Assembly: GCF_003434305.1 (NCBI RefSeq)
Contig: NZ_QKKX01000033.1
Span: 62,001 to 126,000, forward strand
DNA length: 64,000 bases
Source of the DNA: Micromonospora sp. MW-13
GTDB taxonomy: Bacteria; Actinomycetota; Actinomycetes; Mycobacteriales; Micromonosporaceae
Reading direction: 5' to 3'
Positions 16,168 through 23,500 of this stretch are shown piece after piece; position 1 is the first letter of the stretch, and the number at the start of each line of letters is the position of its first letter. The position numbers and the translations under genes are program-made. The notes under the pieces are model-generated. The model was given only the letters and a program-made list of their open reading frames with translations. It had not been told where the DNA came from and did no database searches.

Positions 16168-18041
16168 CGGGTGCCCCCCACCGTGACGCCCAGGCTGCCG
16201 GCCCGGGCCGCGCCGTACCGGCGGAACCGCTGCCGGCGGCGGCGTACCAGCGTCGCGGGCGGCACGTCGAGCAGCGGGGCCAGGTTCGCCAGCACCGCAC
16301 GGCGCAGCAGTTCCCCGGCGGCCTCCGGGTCCGCGTGGGCCGCCGGCGCCGGCTCCGCCACGATGTCGTCGGCGATGCCGAGCGCGCACAGGTCCGGCGC
16401 CGTCAGCCGCAGCGCCCGGGCCGCCTGCGGGGCCGCGGAGCTGTCCGGCCAGAGGATCGCGGCACACCCCTCGGGGCTGATCACCGAGTAGATCGCGTGC
16501 TGGAGCATCAGCACCCGGTCGGCGACCGCGAGGGCCAGCGCCCCACCACTGCCGCCCTCGCCGGTGACCACCGCGACCACCGGCACCGGCAGGCTGCTCA
16601 GGGTGAGGATGTTCTCGGCGATGGCCGCCGCCTGCCCCTGCTCCTCGGCACGTATCCCGGGGTCCGCCCCGGGGGTGTCGACGAGGGTGACCACCGGCAG
16701 GCCCAGCCGGGCGGCGAGCCGCATCAGCCGCAGCGCCTTGCGGTGCCCGGCGGGGCTGGCCATCCCGAAGTTGCGGGCGACGAGTTCGGCGGTGTTGTGC
16801 CCCTTCTGGTGGCCGATGACCATCACGTGCCGGTCGCCGAGCCGGGCCAGCCCGCCGACCACGGCCGGGCAGTCGGCGCCCAGCCGGTCGCCGTGCAGCT
16901 CGACGAAGCCGTCGAACGCGGTGCCGAGGTAGTCCAGGGTGGTCGGTCGGCCCGGGTGGCGGGCCGTCCGCACCGTGTCCCACGGATCGCCCGCGCCGGC
17001 CAGGTCCCCGTCGACCCGACCCCCGTCGACCCGACCCGCCGGCGCGCCGGCCAGCCGGCCAGCCGGCGCGTCTGCCCCGGCGCGGCCGGACGGCATCTCG
17101 CTCGTGGCCCGGCCCGCCGTGACGGCGAGCCCGACACGGACGTGGCCGGCCGGCCCGGCGGCGGGCTGGCGGAGCACCAACTGCCCGGCCTCCGGCCGGC
17201 ACACCGGCCGCCGGTCCGTCGCCCGCCGCTCCGCGCGGGCGCAGTGGGCCGCCGCGAGCAGCGCCAGCAGCCGCGCCCGCAGGGACCGCCGCTGCACCAC
17301 CATGTCGACCTGGCCGTGCCGCAGCAGGAACTCGGCGGTCTGGAACCCCTCGGGCAGGGCCCGCCGGGTGATCTGGCGGATCACCCGGGGGCCGGCGAAG
17401 CCCATCCGCGCGCCGCTCTCGGCCAGCACCACGTCGGTGTTGGTGGCGAACGACGCCGCCACGCCCCCGTACGTCGGGTCGGTCAGCACGCTCACCGTCA
17501 GCAGCCCCGCCTCGCGCAGCGCCGCCACCGCCTGGCTCACCGTGGCCATCTGCATCAGCGACAGGGCGCCCTCCTGCATCCGCGCCCCGCCGGAGGCGGT
17601 GACCAGCACCAACGGGACGCCGTCGGCCAGCGCCCGCTCGGCGGCACGGGTGATCAGCTCGCCGACCACGCAGCCCAGGCTGCCGCCGAGGAACCGGAAG
17701 TCCATCACCGCCAGCGCCACCGGGTGGCCCCCGATCGTGGCCGTGCCGCAGACCACGGCCTCGGTCAGGCCGGTGCCGGACCGGGCCGCCATCAGCCGGT
17801 GCGGGTACGGCAGCACGTCGACGAAACCGATCGGGTCCACATCGTCCGGACGGTCCGGCAGGACGACGAAGGAGGACGGGTCCACCAGCTGACGCAGCCG
17901 CTCCGGCGCGCCGAGCCGGACGTGCGAGCCGCACTCCGGGCAGACGTCCAGGTTGCGCCGCAGCCGCTTGCGGTAGAGCAGGGCGGCGCACCCGTCGCAG
18001 CGCGACCAGAGTTGCTCGCCGCGACCGACCGTGGCGGTCAC
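16164..18041 (-). CDS. accDA: Acetyl-CoA carboxylase carboxyltransferase, fused beta-alpha subunits
   Basis: A 625-residue fusion of the beta (AccD) and alpha (AccA) carboxyltransferase subunits. The N-terminus has the AccD zinc ribbon (CDGC...CPEC near residues 14-36) and the crotonase-fold motifs TASGGARMQEG and PTYGGVAASFA. A roughly 70-residue Ala/Gly/Arg linker precedes the AccA half, with FVELHGDRLG, GHQKGHNTAE, VDTPGADPG and GEGGSGGALALAVAD. It transfers the carboxyl group from carboxybiotin to acetyl-CoA. The GTG at 18041 overlaps the stop of the short cyclase gene upstream. The frame remains open further upstream to 18341, but that stretch is antisense-like and overlaps the cyclase gene. 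Confidence 0.92.
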   Translation of the reverse strand: MTATVGRGEQLWSRCDGCAALLYRKRLRRNLDVCPECGSHVRLGAPERLRQLVDPSSFVVLPDRPDDVDPIGFVDVLPYPHRLMAARSGTGLTEAVVCGTATIGGHPVALAVMDFRFLGGSLGCVVGELITRAAERALADGVPLVLVTASGGARMQEGALSLMQMATVSQAVAALREAGLLTVSVLTDPTYGGVAASFATNTDVVLAESGARMGFAGPRVIRQITRRALPEGFQTAEFLLRHGQVDMVVQRRSLRARLLALLAAAHCARAERRATDRRPVCRPEAGQLVLRQPAAGPAGHVRVGLAVTAGRATSEMPSGRAGADAPAGRLAGAPAGRVDGGRVDGDLAGAGDPWDTVRTARHPGRPTTLDYLGTAFDGFVELHGDRLGADCPAVVGGLARLGDRHVMVIGHQKGHNTAELVARNFGMASPAGHRKALRLMRLAARLGLPVVTLVDTPGADPGIRAEEQGQAAAIAENILTLSSLPVPVVAVVTGEGGSGGALALAVADRVLMLQHAIYSVISPEGCAAILWPDSSAAPQAARALRLTAPDLCALGIADDIVAEPAPAAHADPEAAGELLRRAVLANLAPLLDVPPATLVRRRRQRFRRYGAARAGSLGVTVGGTR

Positions 18042-18271
18042 GACCGCCGCCCGGCTGCCGGGTCCCCGCGGTGGCAGCAGCCCGCCACCGGTGCCCGCCC
18101 CGGCCGCCCGGTCTCCCCCGGCCGGACGTGGCGGTCGTACGGCGGGCACGGCGACCGGTGCCGGCCCTCGGCCGGGCGCGGCAGCGCCGTCGCGACGGGC
18201 CCGGCGAAGACCCTGGCGCACTGCTCGACGGTGGTCGGGACCACCTGGGCGACGATCATCGAACGATCCAT
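18038..18271 (-). CDS. C-terminally shortened TcmI-type cyclase
   Basis: A 77-residue protein matching the N-terminal half of TcmI/WhiE-ORFVII monomeric cyclases: MDRSMIVAQVVP, then RVFAGPVATALP, then RHRSPCPPYDRHVR, aligning with RHRSLYCLHDLCVH of the full-length paralogue at 19631-19981. The C-terminal half of the family (SPYLPTWRSPRDAMAGCFY in the paralogue) is missing; the tail is Gly/Pro/Arg-rich. Codon bias is strong to the end, SD GGGAGG lies 7 nt from the ATG, and the stop overlaps the accDA start (GTGA). It is therefore translated but may be inactive as a cyclase, serving mainly to couple translation at the head of the operon. Confidence 0.7.
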   Translation of the reverse strand: MDRSMIVAQVVPTTVEQCARVFAGPVATALPRPAEGRHRSPCPPYDRHVRPGETGRPGRAPVAGCCHRGDPAAGRRS

Positions 18272-18315
18272 GGACGTGCCTCCCTAGGGCGCGTGGCGGG
18301 CGTGGCCTGGCCCGT

Positions 18316-18372
18316 CCGTCACGCGGGACGACTGCCGTCACGGTGCGCGTGCCACCGTCACGGCGGCGTCAC
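18316..18372 (-). promoter_or_regulatory. Predicted SARP operator, minus-strand PKS operon
   Basis: On the minus strand GTGACGC (18372-18366) and GTGACGG (18361-18355) are direct heptamers with 11-bp spacing, the classic SARP arrangement. Two more GTGACGG copies lie at 18341-18335 and 18322-18316 with 19-20-bp spacing. The paired copies are about 85-100 bp before the ATG at 18271, like the site before the divergent unit. The SARP gene at 18696 is the obvious binder. Confidence 0.62.
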
Positions 18373-18695
18373 CACCGAACGCCGACCGGACACGACCTGT
18401 GGTGACGATGCGTTGATGCAAGCTGTGAACAATCCATGCCGGACCTTTGAGCCACCTGACGGTGGCGACAAGTTTTCGCAGTTGAGAAGCTGTCAGCCAG
18501 GCGGCACGGCTCCAACCTTCACAGACACCATGTTGACTCACCGTAATCGGTAGGGTTAACCTCCGAGAGGGCCAGCCCGGCGGTCGCGGCGCTCGGCCCG
18601 GTGCCTTGTGGAGCCACCGGCGACAGTGGCGTCCCGGGTACGCCGCGCCGGGACACACGACAGTCCGGACGAGGTCCGGTGCAGGGGGTGCCGCC
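18373..18695. other. Divergent intergenic region upstream of the SARP gene
   Basis: This stretch contains a perfect inverted repeat, GCCACC-TGAC-GGTGGC (18451-18466), possibly a repressor site for the SARP gene. A TTGACT hexamer lies at 18533-18538, with TTAACC 17 bp later (18556-18561) as a weak sigma-70-like promoter reading toward the SARP start at 18696. No coding signal is seen. Confidence 0.45.
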
Positions 18696-19508
18696 GTGAC
18701 CGCTGATCCGCCCACGCCGACCAGGCAGGACGATCCCTCCCCATCGGTCTCGCTGCACCTGCTCGGCGGCTTCCGCCTGCTGCACGACGGGACCCCGGTC
18801 GTCGTGCCCCGCGGGCTGCAACGGGTCCTCGCCCTGATCGGGCTGCGCCCCGGCGCAACCCGCAGCCACCTCGCCGGCCTGCTCTGGCCCGAGGCGCCCG
18901 AGGAGCGCGCCCTGTCCTCCCTGCGGACCGCGCTCTGGCGGCTGCGCCAGGACCCGTGCTGCCCGCTGGTCACCACCGGTGACACCGCACGCCTGCACCC
19001 CCGCGTCCGGCTCGACGTCGACGAGCTGACCGCCACCGCCGCCCGGGTGCGCGACGGCGACGACCCGGGCACCACCAGCGCCGCCCGCACCGCCGGCCGG
19101 CACGACCTGCTGCCCGGCTGGTACGACGACTGGGTGCTGCTGGACCGGGAACGGCTGCGCCAGCTACGGCTGCACATGCTGGAACAGATGGCCCGCAACC
19201 ACATCGCGGCGGGCCGGCACGGGGAGGCTCTGGAGGCCGCGCTGGAGGCGATGGCGGCGGAACCACTGCGCGAGACCCCGCACCGGCTGGTGGTCCGCAT
19301 CCACCTCGCCGAGGGCAACGTGTTCGAGGCCGTGCACGCCTTCTACGCCTACCGCGACATGCTGCTGCGGGAGCTGCGCCTGGAGCCGTCCCCGGCGATG
19401 TCCGCCCTGCTGCACGACACGCTGGCGCCGATCCGGCAGGCCACCCGGCCGGCCGCGCCCGAGCCGCGCCGCGAGCCGGCCCCCCGCACCGGCCCCCGCC
19501 CGCGCTGA
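18696..19508 (+). CDS. SARP-family transcriptional activator
   Basis: A 270-residue Streptomyces antibiotic regulatory protein. The N-terminal OmpR-like winged helix spans about residues 20-90 (LHLLGGFRLLHDG...VLALIGLRPGATRSHLAGLLWPE...SSLRTALWRLRQ). The bacterial transcriptional activation domain spans about 100-245 (DVDELTA...LLPGWYDDWVLLDRERLRQLRLHML...EPLRETPHRLVVRIHLAEGN). The length matches ActII-ORF4/DnrI-type activators without ATPase domains. The start chosen is GTG 18696, with a purine-rich GGGGG upstream; an in-frame extension to 18606 looks non-coding. It is placed between the two divergent PKS units, and matching 11-bp repeats before both make it the likely pathway-specific activator. 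Confidence 0.92.
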   Translation: MTADPPTPTRQDDPSPSVSLHLLGGFRLLHDGTPVVVPRGLQRVLALIGLRPGATRSHLAGLLWPEAPEERALSSLRTALWRLRQDPCCPLVTTGDTARLHPRVRLDVDELTATAARVRDGDDPGTTSAARTAGRHDLLPGWYDDWVLLDRERLRQLRLHMLEQMARNHIAAGRHGEALEAALEAMAAEPLRETPHRLVVRIHLAEGNVFEAVHAFYAYRDMLLRELRLEPSPAMSALLHDTLAPIRQATRPAAPEPRREPAPRTGPRPR

Positions 19509-19532
19509 CCCGTCACCACTTCCGCACGGACC

Positions 19533-19550
19533 GTGACGGCAACGTGACAG
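19533..19550 (+). promoter_or_regulatory. Predicted SARP operator, cyclase-monooxygenase unit
   Basis: Direct heptamers GTGACGG (19533-19539) and GTGACAG (19544-19550) lie exactly 11 bp apart, about 80 bp before the ATG at 19631. A CAAGGT element (19560-19565) 9 bp downstream may serve as the -10. The layout mirrors the site in front of the minus-strand operon. Confidence 0.62.
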
Positions 19551-19630
19551 GACGGCCGGCAAGGTGGGCGGCAACGGTGCACATGGTCACCCGACCGTGA
19601 TCCAGGAGCACCACCGGCGGGAGGGGTCCC

Positions 19631-19981
19631 ATGAGTCGTCTACTGATCGTCAGCCGAATCATCCCCGGCGCGGAAGGCCGGGTGGCGCAGATCTTCGCCG
19701 AAGCCGACGCGACGGAGCTGCCGGGCCTCACCGGGGTCCGGCACCGCTCCCTGTACTGCCTGCACGACCTGTGCGTACACCTGATGGAGACCGAGGACGT
19801 CGACCCCGACGCCCTGGCCGAGGCGCGCAACCACCCGCTGTACCTCCAGGTCAACGAGCGGCTCTCCGCGCACACCTCGCCGTACCTGCCGACGTGGCGC
19901 TCACCGCGCGACGCGATGGCCGGCTGCTTCTACAACTGGGACGCCACCCCGTCGGTCAGCACCACCCGCACGGCCGGCTGA
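19631..19981 (+). CDS. TcmI/WhiE-ORFVII-type polyketide cyclase
   Basis: A 116-residue full-length member of the TcmI family (dimeric alpha+beta-barrel cyclases). It starts MSRLLIVSRIIPGAEGRVAQIF, with GVRHRSLYCLHDLCVHLME in the centre and SPYLPTWRSPRDAMAGCFYNW at the C-terminal end. Family members close later rings of poly-beta-ketones. The strong SD GGAGGGG lies just upstream of the ATG. It is followed 15 bp later by the FAD monooxygenase and preceded by a SARP-type operator. A shortened paralogue heads the divergent operon (18038-18271). Confidence 0.9.
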   Translation: MSRLLIVSRIIPGAEGRVAQIFAEADATELPGLTGVRHRSLYCLHDLCVHLMETEDVDPDALAEARNHPLYLQVNERLSAHTSPYLPTWRSPRDAMAGCFYNWDATPSVSTTRTAG

Positions 19982-19996
19982 CCCGGAGCCGGCCCC

Positions 19997-21346
19997 GTGT
20001 CCGCCAAGGGTCCACACGTACTGGTCATCGGGGCCGGCACCGGCGGCCTGTGCCTGGCCCACGGGCTGCGCCGGGCCGGCCTCTCCGTCTCGGTGTACGA
20101 ACGACACACCACCCGCGCCGACGGGCTGCTCGGCTACCGCGTCGGCATCAGCCCCTCCGGCAGCAGGGCGCTGCGCGAGTGCCTACCGCCGGAGCTGTTC
20201 GACACCTTCGTCGTCACCTGCGCCCGCGCCCCCCGCTACTTCAACGTCATCACCGAGCGACTGCGCCAGACCGCGTCGTTCGAGCTGCGACCGGACACCG
20301 ACCCGGTCGACACCGAACGCTCCGTCGCCCGGATGACCCTGCGCCAGGTGCTGCTCACCGGCCTGGAGGACGTCGTCCACTTCGGCCGGACCTTCACCCG
20401 GTACGAACAACGCGACGACGGCACCGTCACCGCCCACTTCGCCGACGGCAGCAGCGCCACCGGCGACCTGCTGGTGGCCGCGGACGGCACGCACTCCGCG
20501 GTCCGCCGCCAGTACCTGCCGCACGCCGCCAGCCGGGACGCCGGGACGATCAACATCGCCACCCGGATCCCACTGACCGAGCACACCCGCGAGCTGATCC
20601 CGCAGCGCCTCCAGCAGGGCATCTCGCTGATCTTCGGCGCCGGTGGAATGATGGGTGTGCTGCACGTGATGGAGTTCAAGTGGGACCGCCACGGCGAGAT
20701 CAAGCCCGGGGTCGGCGCCGCCGACACCGCGCTGTTGCGCCGCTGGCCGGGCCTGCGCCACGACACCACCCGCGACAACATCAACCTCATCGTGTGGAGC
20801 GCCACCCGCCGGTTCCCCGCCGACATCATGCGGCGGCGGGGCGGCGAACTGGTCGAGGTCGCCCAGGAACTCACCCACGGCTGGCATCCGCGACTGCGCG
20901 AGCTGCTGGCCCGCTGCGACCCGGGCAGCGCCCTGCCGGTCAAGGTGTCCACCGCCGAGCCGGTCGCACCGTGGAAGAGCAGCACCGTCACCCTGCTCGG
21001 CGACGCGATCCACAGCATGACCCCGGGCCGTGGGGTCGGCGCGAACACCGCCCTGCGCGACGCCGCCCTGCTCACCCGGCAGATCAGGCTGGCGGCCTCC
21101 GGCGACAAGACCCTGGTGCAGGCCGTCGCCGACTACGAGGCCGAGATGATCCCGTACGGCTTCGCCCGGGTCGCCGAATCGTTGCGCAGCAGCGGCACCA
21201 GCGGCGACGACGCGCTGTACCGGCCGGTGATCGGCCGGCTCGCGCTGCTCGGGGCACGAAGCTACTTCGGCGTGAGCAGCCGGGTGCCCGCGCTGCGCCG
21301 CAGGTTCGTCGACGACTTCTACACCTACCGCGGCGAGGCCGACTGA
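19997..21346 (+). CDS. FAD-dependent monooxygenase/hydroxylase
   Basis: A 449-residue flavoprotein hydroxylase. The N-terminal dinucleotide-binding motif is VIGAGTGGLCLAHGLRRAG (about 10-28), VAADGTHSAVRRQYL is in the middle, and VTLLGDAIHSMTPGRGVGANTALRDA lies near residues 330-356. It lacks the C-terminal thioredoxin-like domain of PgaE-type enzymes and belongs to the shorter PHBH-like group. The GTG at 19997 has CGGAG upstream. It forms a two-gene unit with the cyclase. Its likely job is ring hydroxylation or quinone formation on the cyclised polyketide (compare WhiE ORFVIII). A perfect hairpin terminator follows. Confidence 0.91.
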   Translation: MSAKGPHVLVIGAGTGGLCLAHGLRRAGLSVSVYERHTTRADGLLGYRVGISPSGSRALRECLPPELFDTFVVTCARAPRYFNVITERLRQTASFELRPDTDPVDTERSVARMTLRQVLLTGLEDVVHFGRTFTRYEQRDDGTVTAHFADGSSATGDLLVAADGTHSAVRRQYLPHAASRDAGTINIATRIPLTEHTRELIPQRLQQGISLIFGAGGMMGVLHVMEFKWDRHGEIKPGVGAADTALLRRWPGLRHDTTRDNINLIVWSATRRFPADIMRRRGGELVEVAQELTHGWHPRLRELLARCDPGSALPVKVSTAEPVAPWKSSTVTLLGDAIHSMTPGRGVGANTALRDAALLTRQIRLAASGDKTLVQAVADYEAEMIPYGFARVAESLRSSGTSGDDALYRPVIGRLALLGARSYFGVSSRVPALRRRFVDDFYTYRGEAD

Positions 21347-21356
21347 ACCAGCCGGC

Positions 21357-21391
21357 GTGGCCCCGGCACCGCCTGGCGGTGCCGGGGCCAC
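21357..21391 (+). terminator. Perfect 17-bp hairpin terminator
   Basis: Arms 21357-21373 (GTGGCCCCGGCACCGCC) and 21375-21391 are exact reverse complements with a one-base centre. It lies 10 bp after the monooxygenase stop. There is no T-tract, as usual in high-GC actinomycetes. It marks the right end of the polyketide cluster transcripts. Confidence 0.75.
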
Positions 21392-21643
21392 CCGCCGTCC
21401 GGAGCCGTCCCGGTGCCCCCGATGGACGCCGGCGACGACGGGGCGGGCTCGGCCCGGCGACGCGGCGGTACGCGACGCCCCCGCACCACGTTCGGTAACC
21501 CCACCGCCACCCCCGGTGCAAAACACCCCACAAGTGCTGTAACCGCACGGACCTCCCTGTCGCCGACCCGGCGCGTGTGCGAAGCTGCGACGGATTTTTC
21601 TCGCGACTTTTCACCAATCACGCTCACAAGAGGGAGGTTTGCC

Positions 21644-22909
21644 GTGCCGTCGACTTTCGGGCAATGGCTGATCGTGATCCTGGCACTGCTGCTGGGTGCG
21701 GCGGCCGGATGGGTGCTACGCGGCCGGCAGGACGCGCCGGCCACCGGTACGCCCATCGTGGCGGGCGACCCCGTCGCCGGGGTGGCCGTGGTGTCCGGCC
21801 CGGCCGCCGAGGCCACCGTCGACGCGCACCGGCCGGAGGCGACCGTCGCCCCGGCCGTGGCCCCGGCCGCCGTGGTCGACCGCCCCGCTCCGGAGACCGC
21901 CGACGCGACCCGGCCGGGCGCGGTCCTCGACGACAGCGACCCGACCGTCTTCGCCGACGACAACGCAACGCCGAAGGCCGACCTGTCCGCCGGCGAGGCC
22001 CGGACGGACGACGAGGCCAGCCCGGCCGTGCCGACCACCCCGGCCCGCGCCGAGGCGGCCCCGGTCGAGGACATCCCGGTCGAGTCCGTCCCCGCGGCAG
22101 CCGCCACGGTCGAGTCCGTCCCCGCGGCAGCCGCCACGGTCGAGTCCGTCCCCGCGGCAGCCGCCACGGTCGAGTCCGTCCCCGCGGCAGCCGCCACGGT
22201 CGAGACCCCGGCTGCGGAGGCGGCTCCGGCCGAGACCGCCCCCACCGAGACCGCCCCCACCGAGGCCGTTCCCGCCGTGACCACGCCCGCCGAGGTCGGT
22301 GCCGAGGAGGTCGTTCCGGCCGAGGCCGTTCCCGTCGCGGCTCCCGCGGCTGAGGAGGCTCCGGCTCCCGCGGCTGAGGAGGCTCCGGCTCCGGCGGCTG
22401 AGGAGCCGCTGGTTCCGGCGGTTGAAGAGGCCCCGGTCCCGGCAGCCGCCAAGCCCGTCGTGCCGGCACCCCGGGCCGCCGCCGACGACGCCGAGCCGGC
22501 CCACGCTGTTCCCGGCGACGCCGCCGAGACGCCCGCCGCCGAGACGCCCGCTGCCGAGGCCCGGGACGACGTCGAATCCCGGGACGACGTCGACGGGTCC
22601 AGCCCGTCGACCCCCGACGCGGCCCCCGTTCCCGCGCCGGCAGCCGGAGCCGGAACCGCCGACGACTTCCGGCGCATCCAGGGCATCGGCCCGAAGATGG
22701 CCACCGCGCTCCAGGCGGCCGGCATCCGCACCTACCAACAGCTCGCCGACCTGGACGAGGCGGCGCTGCGGGACACCATCCGCGCCGCCGGCCTCCGCGC
22801 GGCGCCGGCCCTGGCCAGCTGGCCCCAGCAGGCCAAGGTGCTCGCGGGCGCCCCGGCCGAGGCCGACCGGGTCCTCCCCGCGCCGGTCGGTGCCGACGAC
22901 GCGTCCTGA
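21644..22909 (+). CDS. Membrane-anchored protein with repeat linker and C-terminal helix-hairpin-helix domain
   Basis: A 421-residue protein of three parts. An N-terminal transmembrane helix (FGQWLIVILALLLGAAAGWVL, about 5-25) is followed by roughly 300 residues of Ala/Pro/Glu/Val-rich low-complexity sequence. The C-terminal helix-hairpin-helix-like module is DDFRRIQGIGPKMATALQAAG, then TYQQLADLDEAALRDTIRAAGL. The linker includes four identical 10-residue units (VESVPAAAAT) encoded by perfect 30-bp repeats. The GTG start at 21644 follows AGGGAGG. HhH modules of this sort (ribosomal L17/L21-associated or DUF4332-like) often bind DNA or RNA. The architecture suggests tethering of a nucleic-acid-binding domain to the membrane, but the role is not known. 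Confidence 0.82.
   Translation: MPSTFGQWLIVILALLLGAAAGWVLRGRQDAPATGTPIVAGDPVAGVAVVSGPAAEATVDAHRPEATVAPAVAPAAVVDRPAPETADATRPGAVLDDSDPTVFADDNATPKADLSAGEARTDDEASPAVPTTPARAEAAPVEDIPVESVPAAAATVESVPAAAATVESVPAAAATVESVPAAAATVETPAAEAAPAETAPTETAPTEAVPAVTTPAEVGAEEVVPAEAVPVAAPAAEEAPAPAAEEAPAPAAEEPLVPAVEEAPVPAAAKPVVPAPRAAADDAEPAHAVPGDAAETPAAETPAAEARDDVESRDDVDGSSPSTPDAAPVPAPAAGAGTADDFRRIQGIGPKMATALQAAGIRTYQQLADLDEAALRDTIRAAGLRAAPALASWPQQAKVLAGAPAEADRVLPAPVGADDAS
22081..22200 (+). repeat. Four perfect 30-bp tandem repeats in coding sequence
   Basis: Four identical head-to-tail 30-bp units (each beginning CGAGTCCGTCCCCGCGGCAG) encode VESVPAAAAT in the linker of the membrane protein. Identity at the DNA level, including third positions, implies recent expansion by slippage or unequal recombination, so copy number may vary between strains. 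Confidence 0.95.
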
Positions 22910-22939
22910 CCTGCGACGCCGGGCGGTGGCTCCACGCGG

Positions 22940-22972
22940 GGCCACCGGCCGGCGCGGCGCCGGCCGGTGGCC
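22940..22972. terminator. Perfect 16-bp GC-rich hairpin
   Basis: Arms 22940-22955 and 22957-22972 are exact complements (GGCCACCGGCCGGCGC) with a single-base centre, 31 bp after the stop of the helix-hairpin-helix protein. It probably terminates that transcript. Confidence 0.65.
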
Positions 22973-23024
22973 GTCAGCACCCCGGCCGACGGCGCGCTGG
23001 TTTCCGACACCATGTTCAGCCTCA

Positions 23025-23064
23025 GTCAGCCGGAGGCGGCGCAACCTGGCCGCCTCCGGCTGAC
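23025..23064. terminator. Second perfect 16-bp hairpin with 8-nt loop
   Basis: GTCAGCCGGAGGCGGC (23025-23040) pairs exactly with 23049-23064 around the loop GCAACCTG. It lies between two plus-strand genes, 150 bp before the small membrane protein. It may be a further terminator or a structured untranslated element; nothing else is seen in the 22910-23213 gap. Confidence 0.5.
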
Positions 23065-23213
23065 GGTCACCGCGGGCCCCGGCAACGGTCGGCCCGGCCA
23101 CTGACCGAACTCGGACACCCCTCCCACCGGGTCTGCCTCGGACGCCGTTTAGCCGATCGTCGCGGGTGGGTACAACGGGCTCACCTCGACCCACCACAAC
23201 CCGGGAGGAAGCC

Positions 23214-23423
23214 ATGCGGCGTGGCCCGTCGATTTTGGGAATCATCCTTGTCATCTGGCTCGTCATCGGCGCGATCGCCGCAGGCCAGCGTGGCTACTAC
23301 AAAGGCGACGACACCAACTGCGCCGAGGCGGGCACCATCCTGGTGACCATCGTGGCCGGCCCGCTGAACTACATCGGCGCCAACCCGAAGGTCGACTGCG
23401 AGCTTCCCGAACCGTCCAAGTAG
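23214..23423 (+). CDS. Small two-helix membrane protein, hypothetical
   Basis: A 69-residue protein starting at the ATG 23214, with SD GGGAGGAA 3 nt upstream. The first hydrophobic segment is ILGIILVIWLVIGAIAAG (about 7-24) and the second, weaker one is TILVTIVAGPLNYIGA (about 41-56). Short segments contain two Cys (DTNCAEAG and KVDCELPEP). The strong SD and codon bias support expression. I do not recognise a functional family. It is monocistronic, convergent with the APC permease 77 bp away. Confidence 0.75.
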   Translation: MRRGPSILGIILVIWLVIGAIAAGQRGYYKGDDTNCAEAGTILVTIVAGPLNYIGANPKVDCELPEPSK

Positions 23424-23500
23424 ACCCGCCCGTGTCCGGCCCGCGCCCCACCCCCGGGGACGCGGGCCGTCGCATGTCCGCCCGTCCCCCCGGCCCGCCG

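Noticed and set aside
18042..18341. Upstream in-frame extension of accDA
   Set aside because: This stretch overlaps the TcmI-like gene in another frame and reads as Arg/Gly/Pro nonsense. The zinc-ribbon start fits GTG 18041, with coupling to the cyclase stop.
22081..22200. 30-bp repeats considered as a CRISPR array
   Set aside because: The repeats are contiguous with no spacers and lie in frame in a coding sequence. No cas genes are near.
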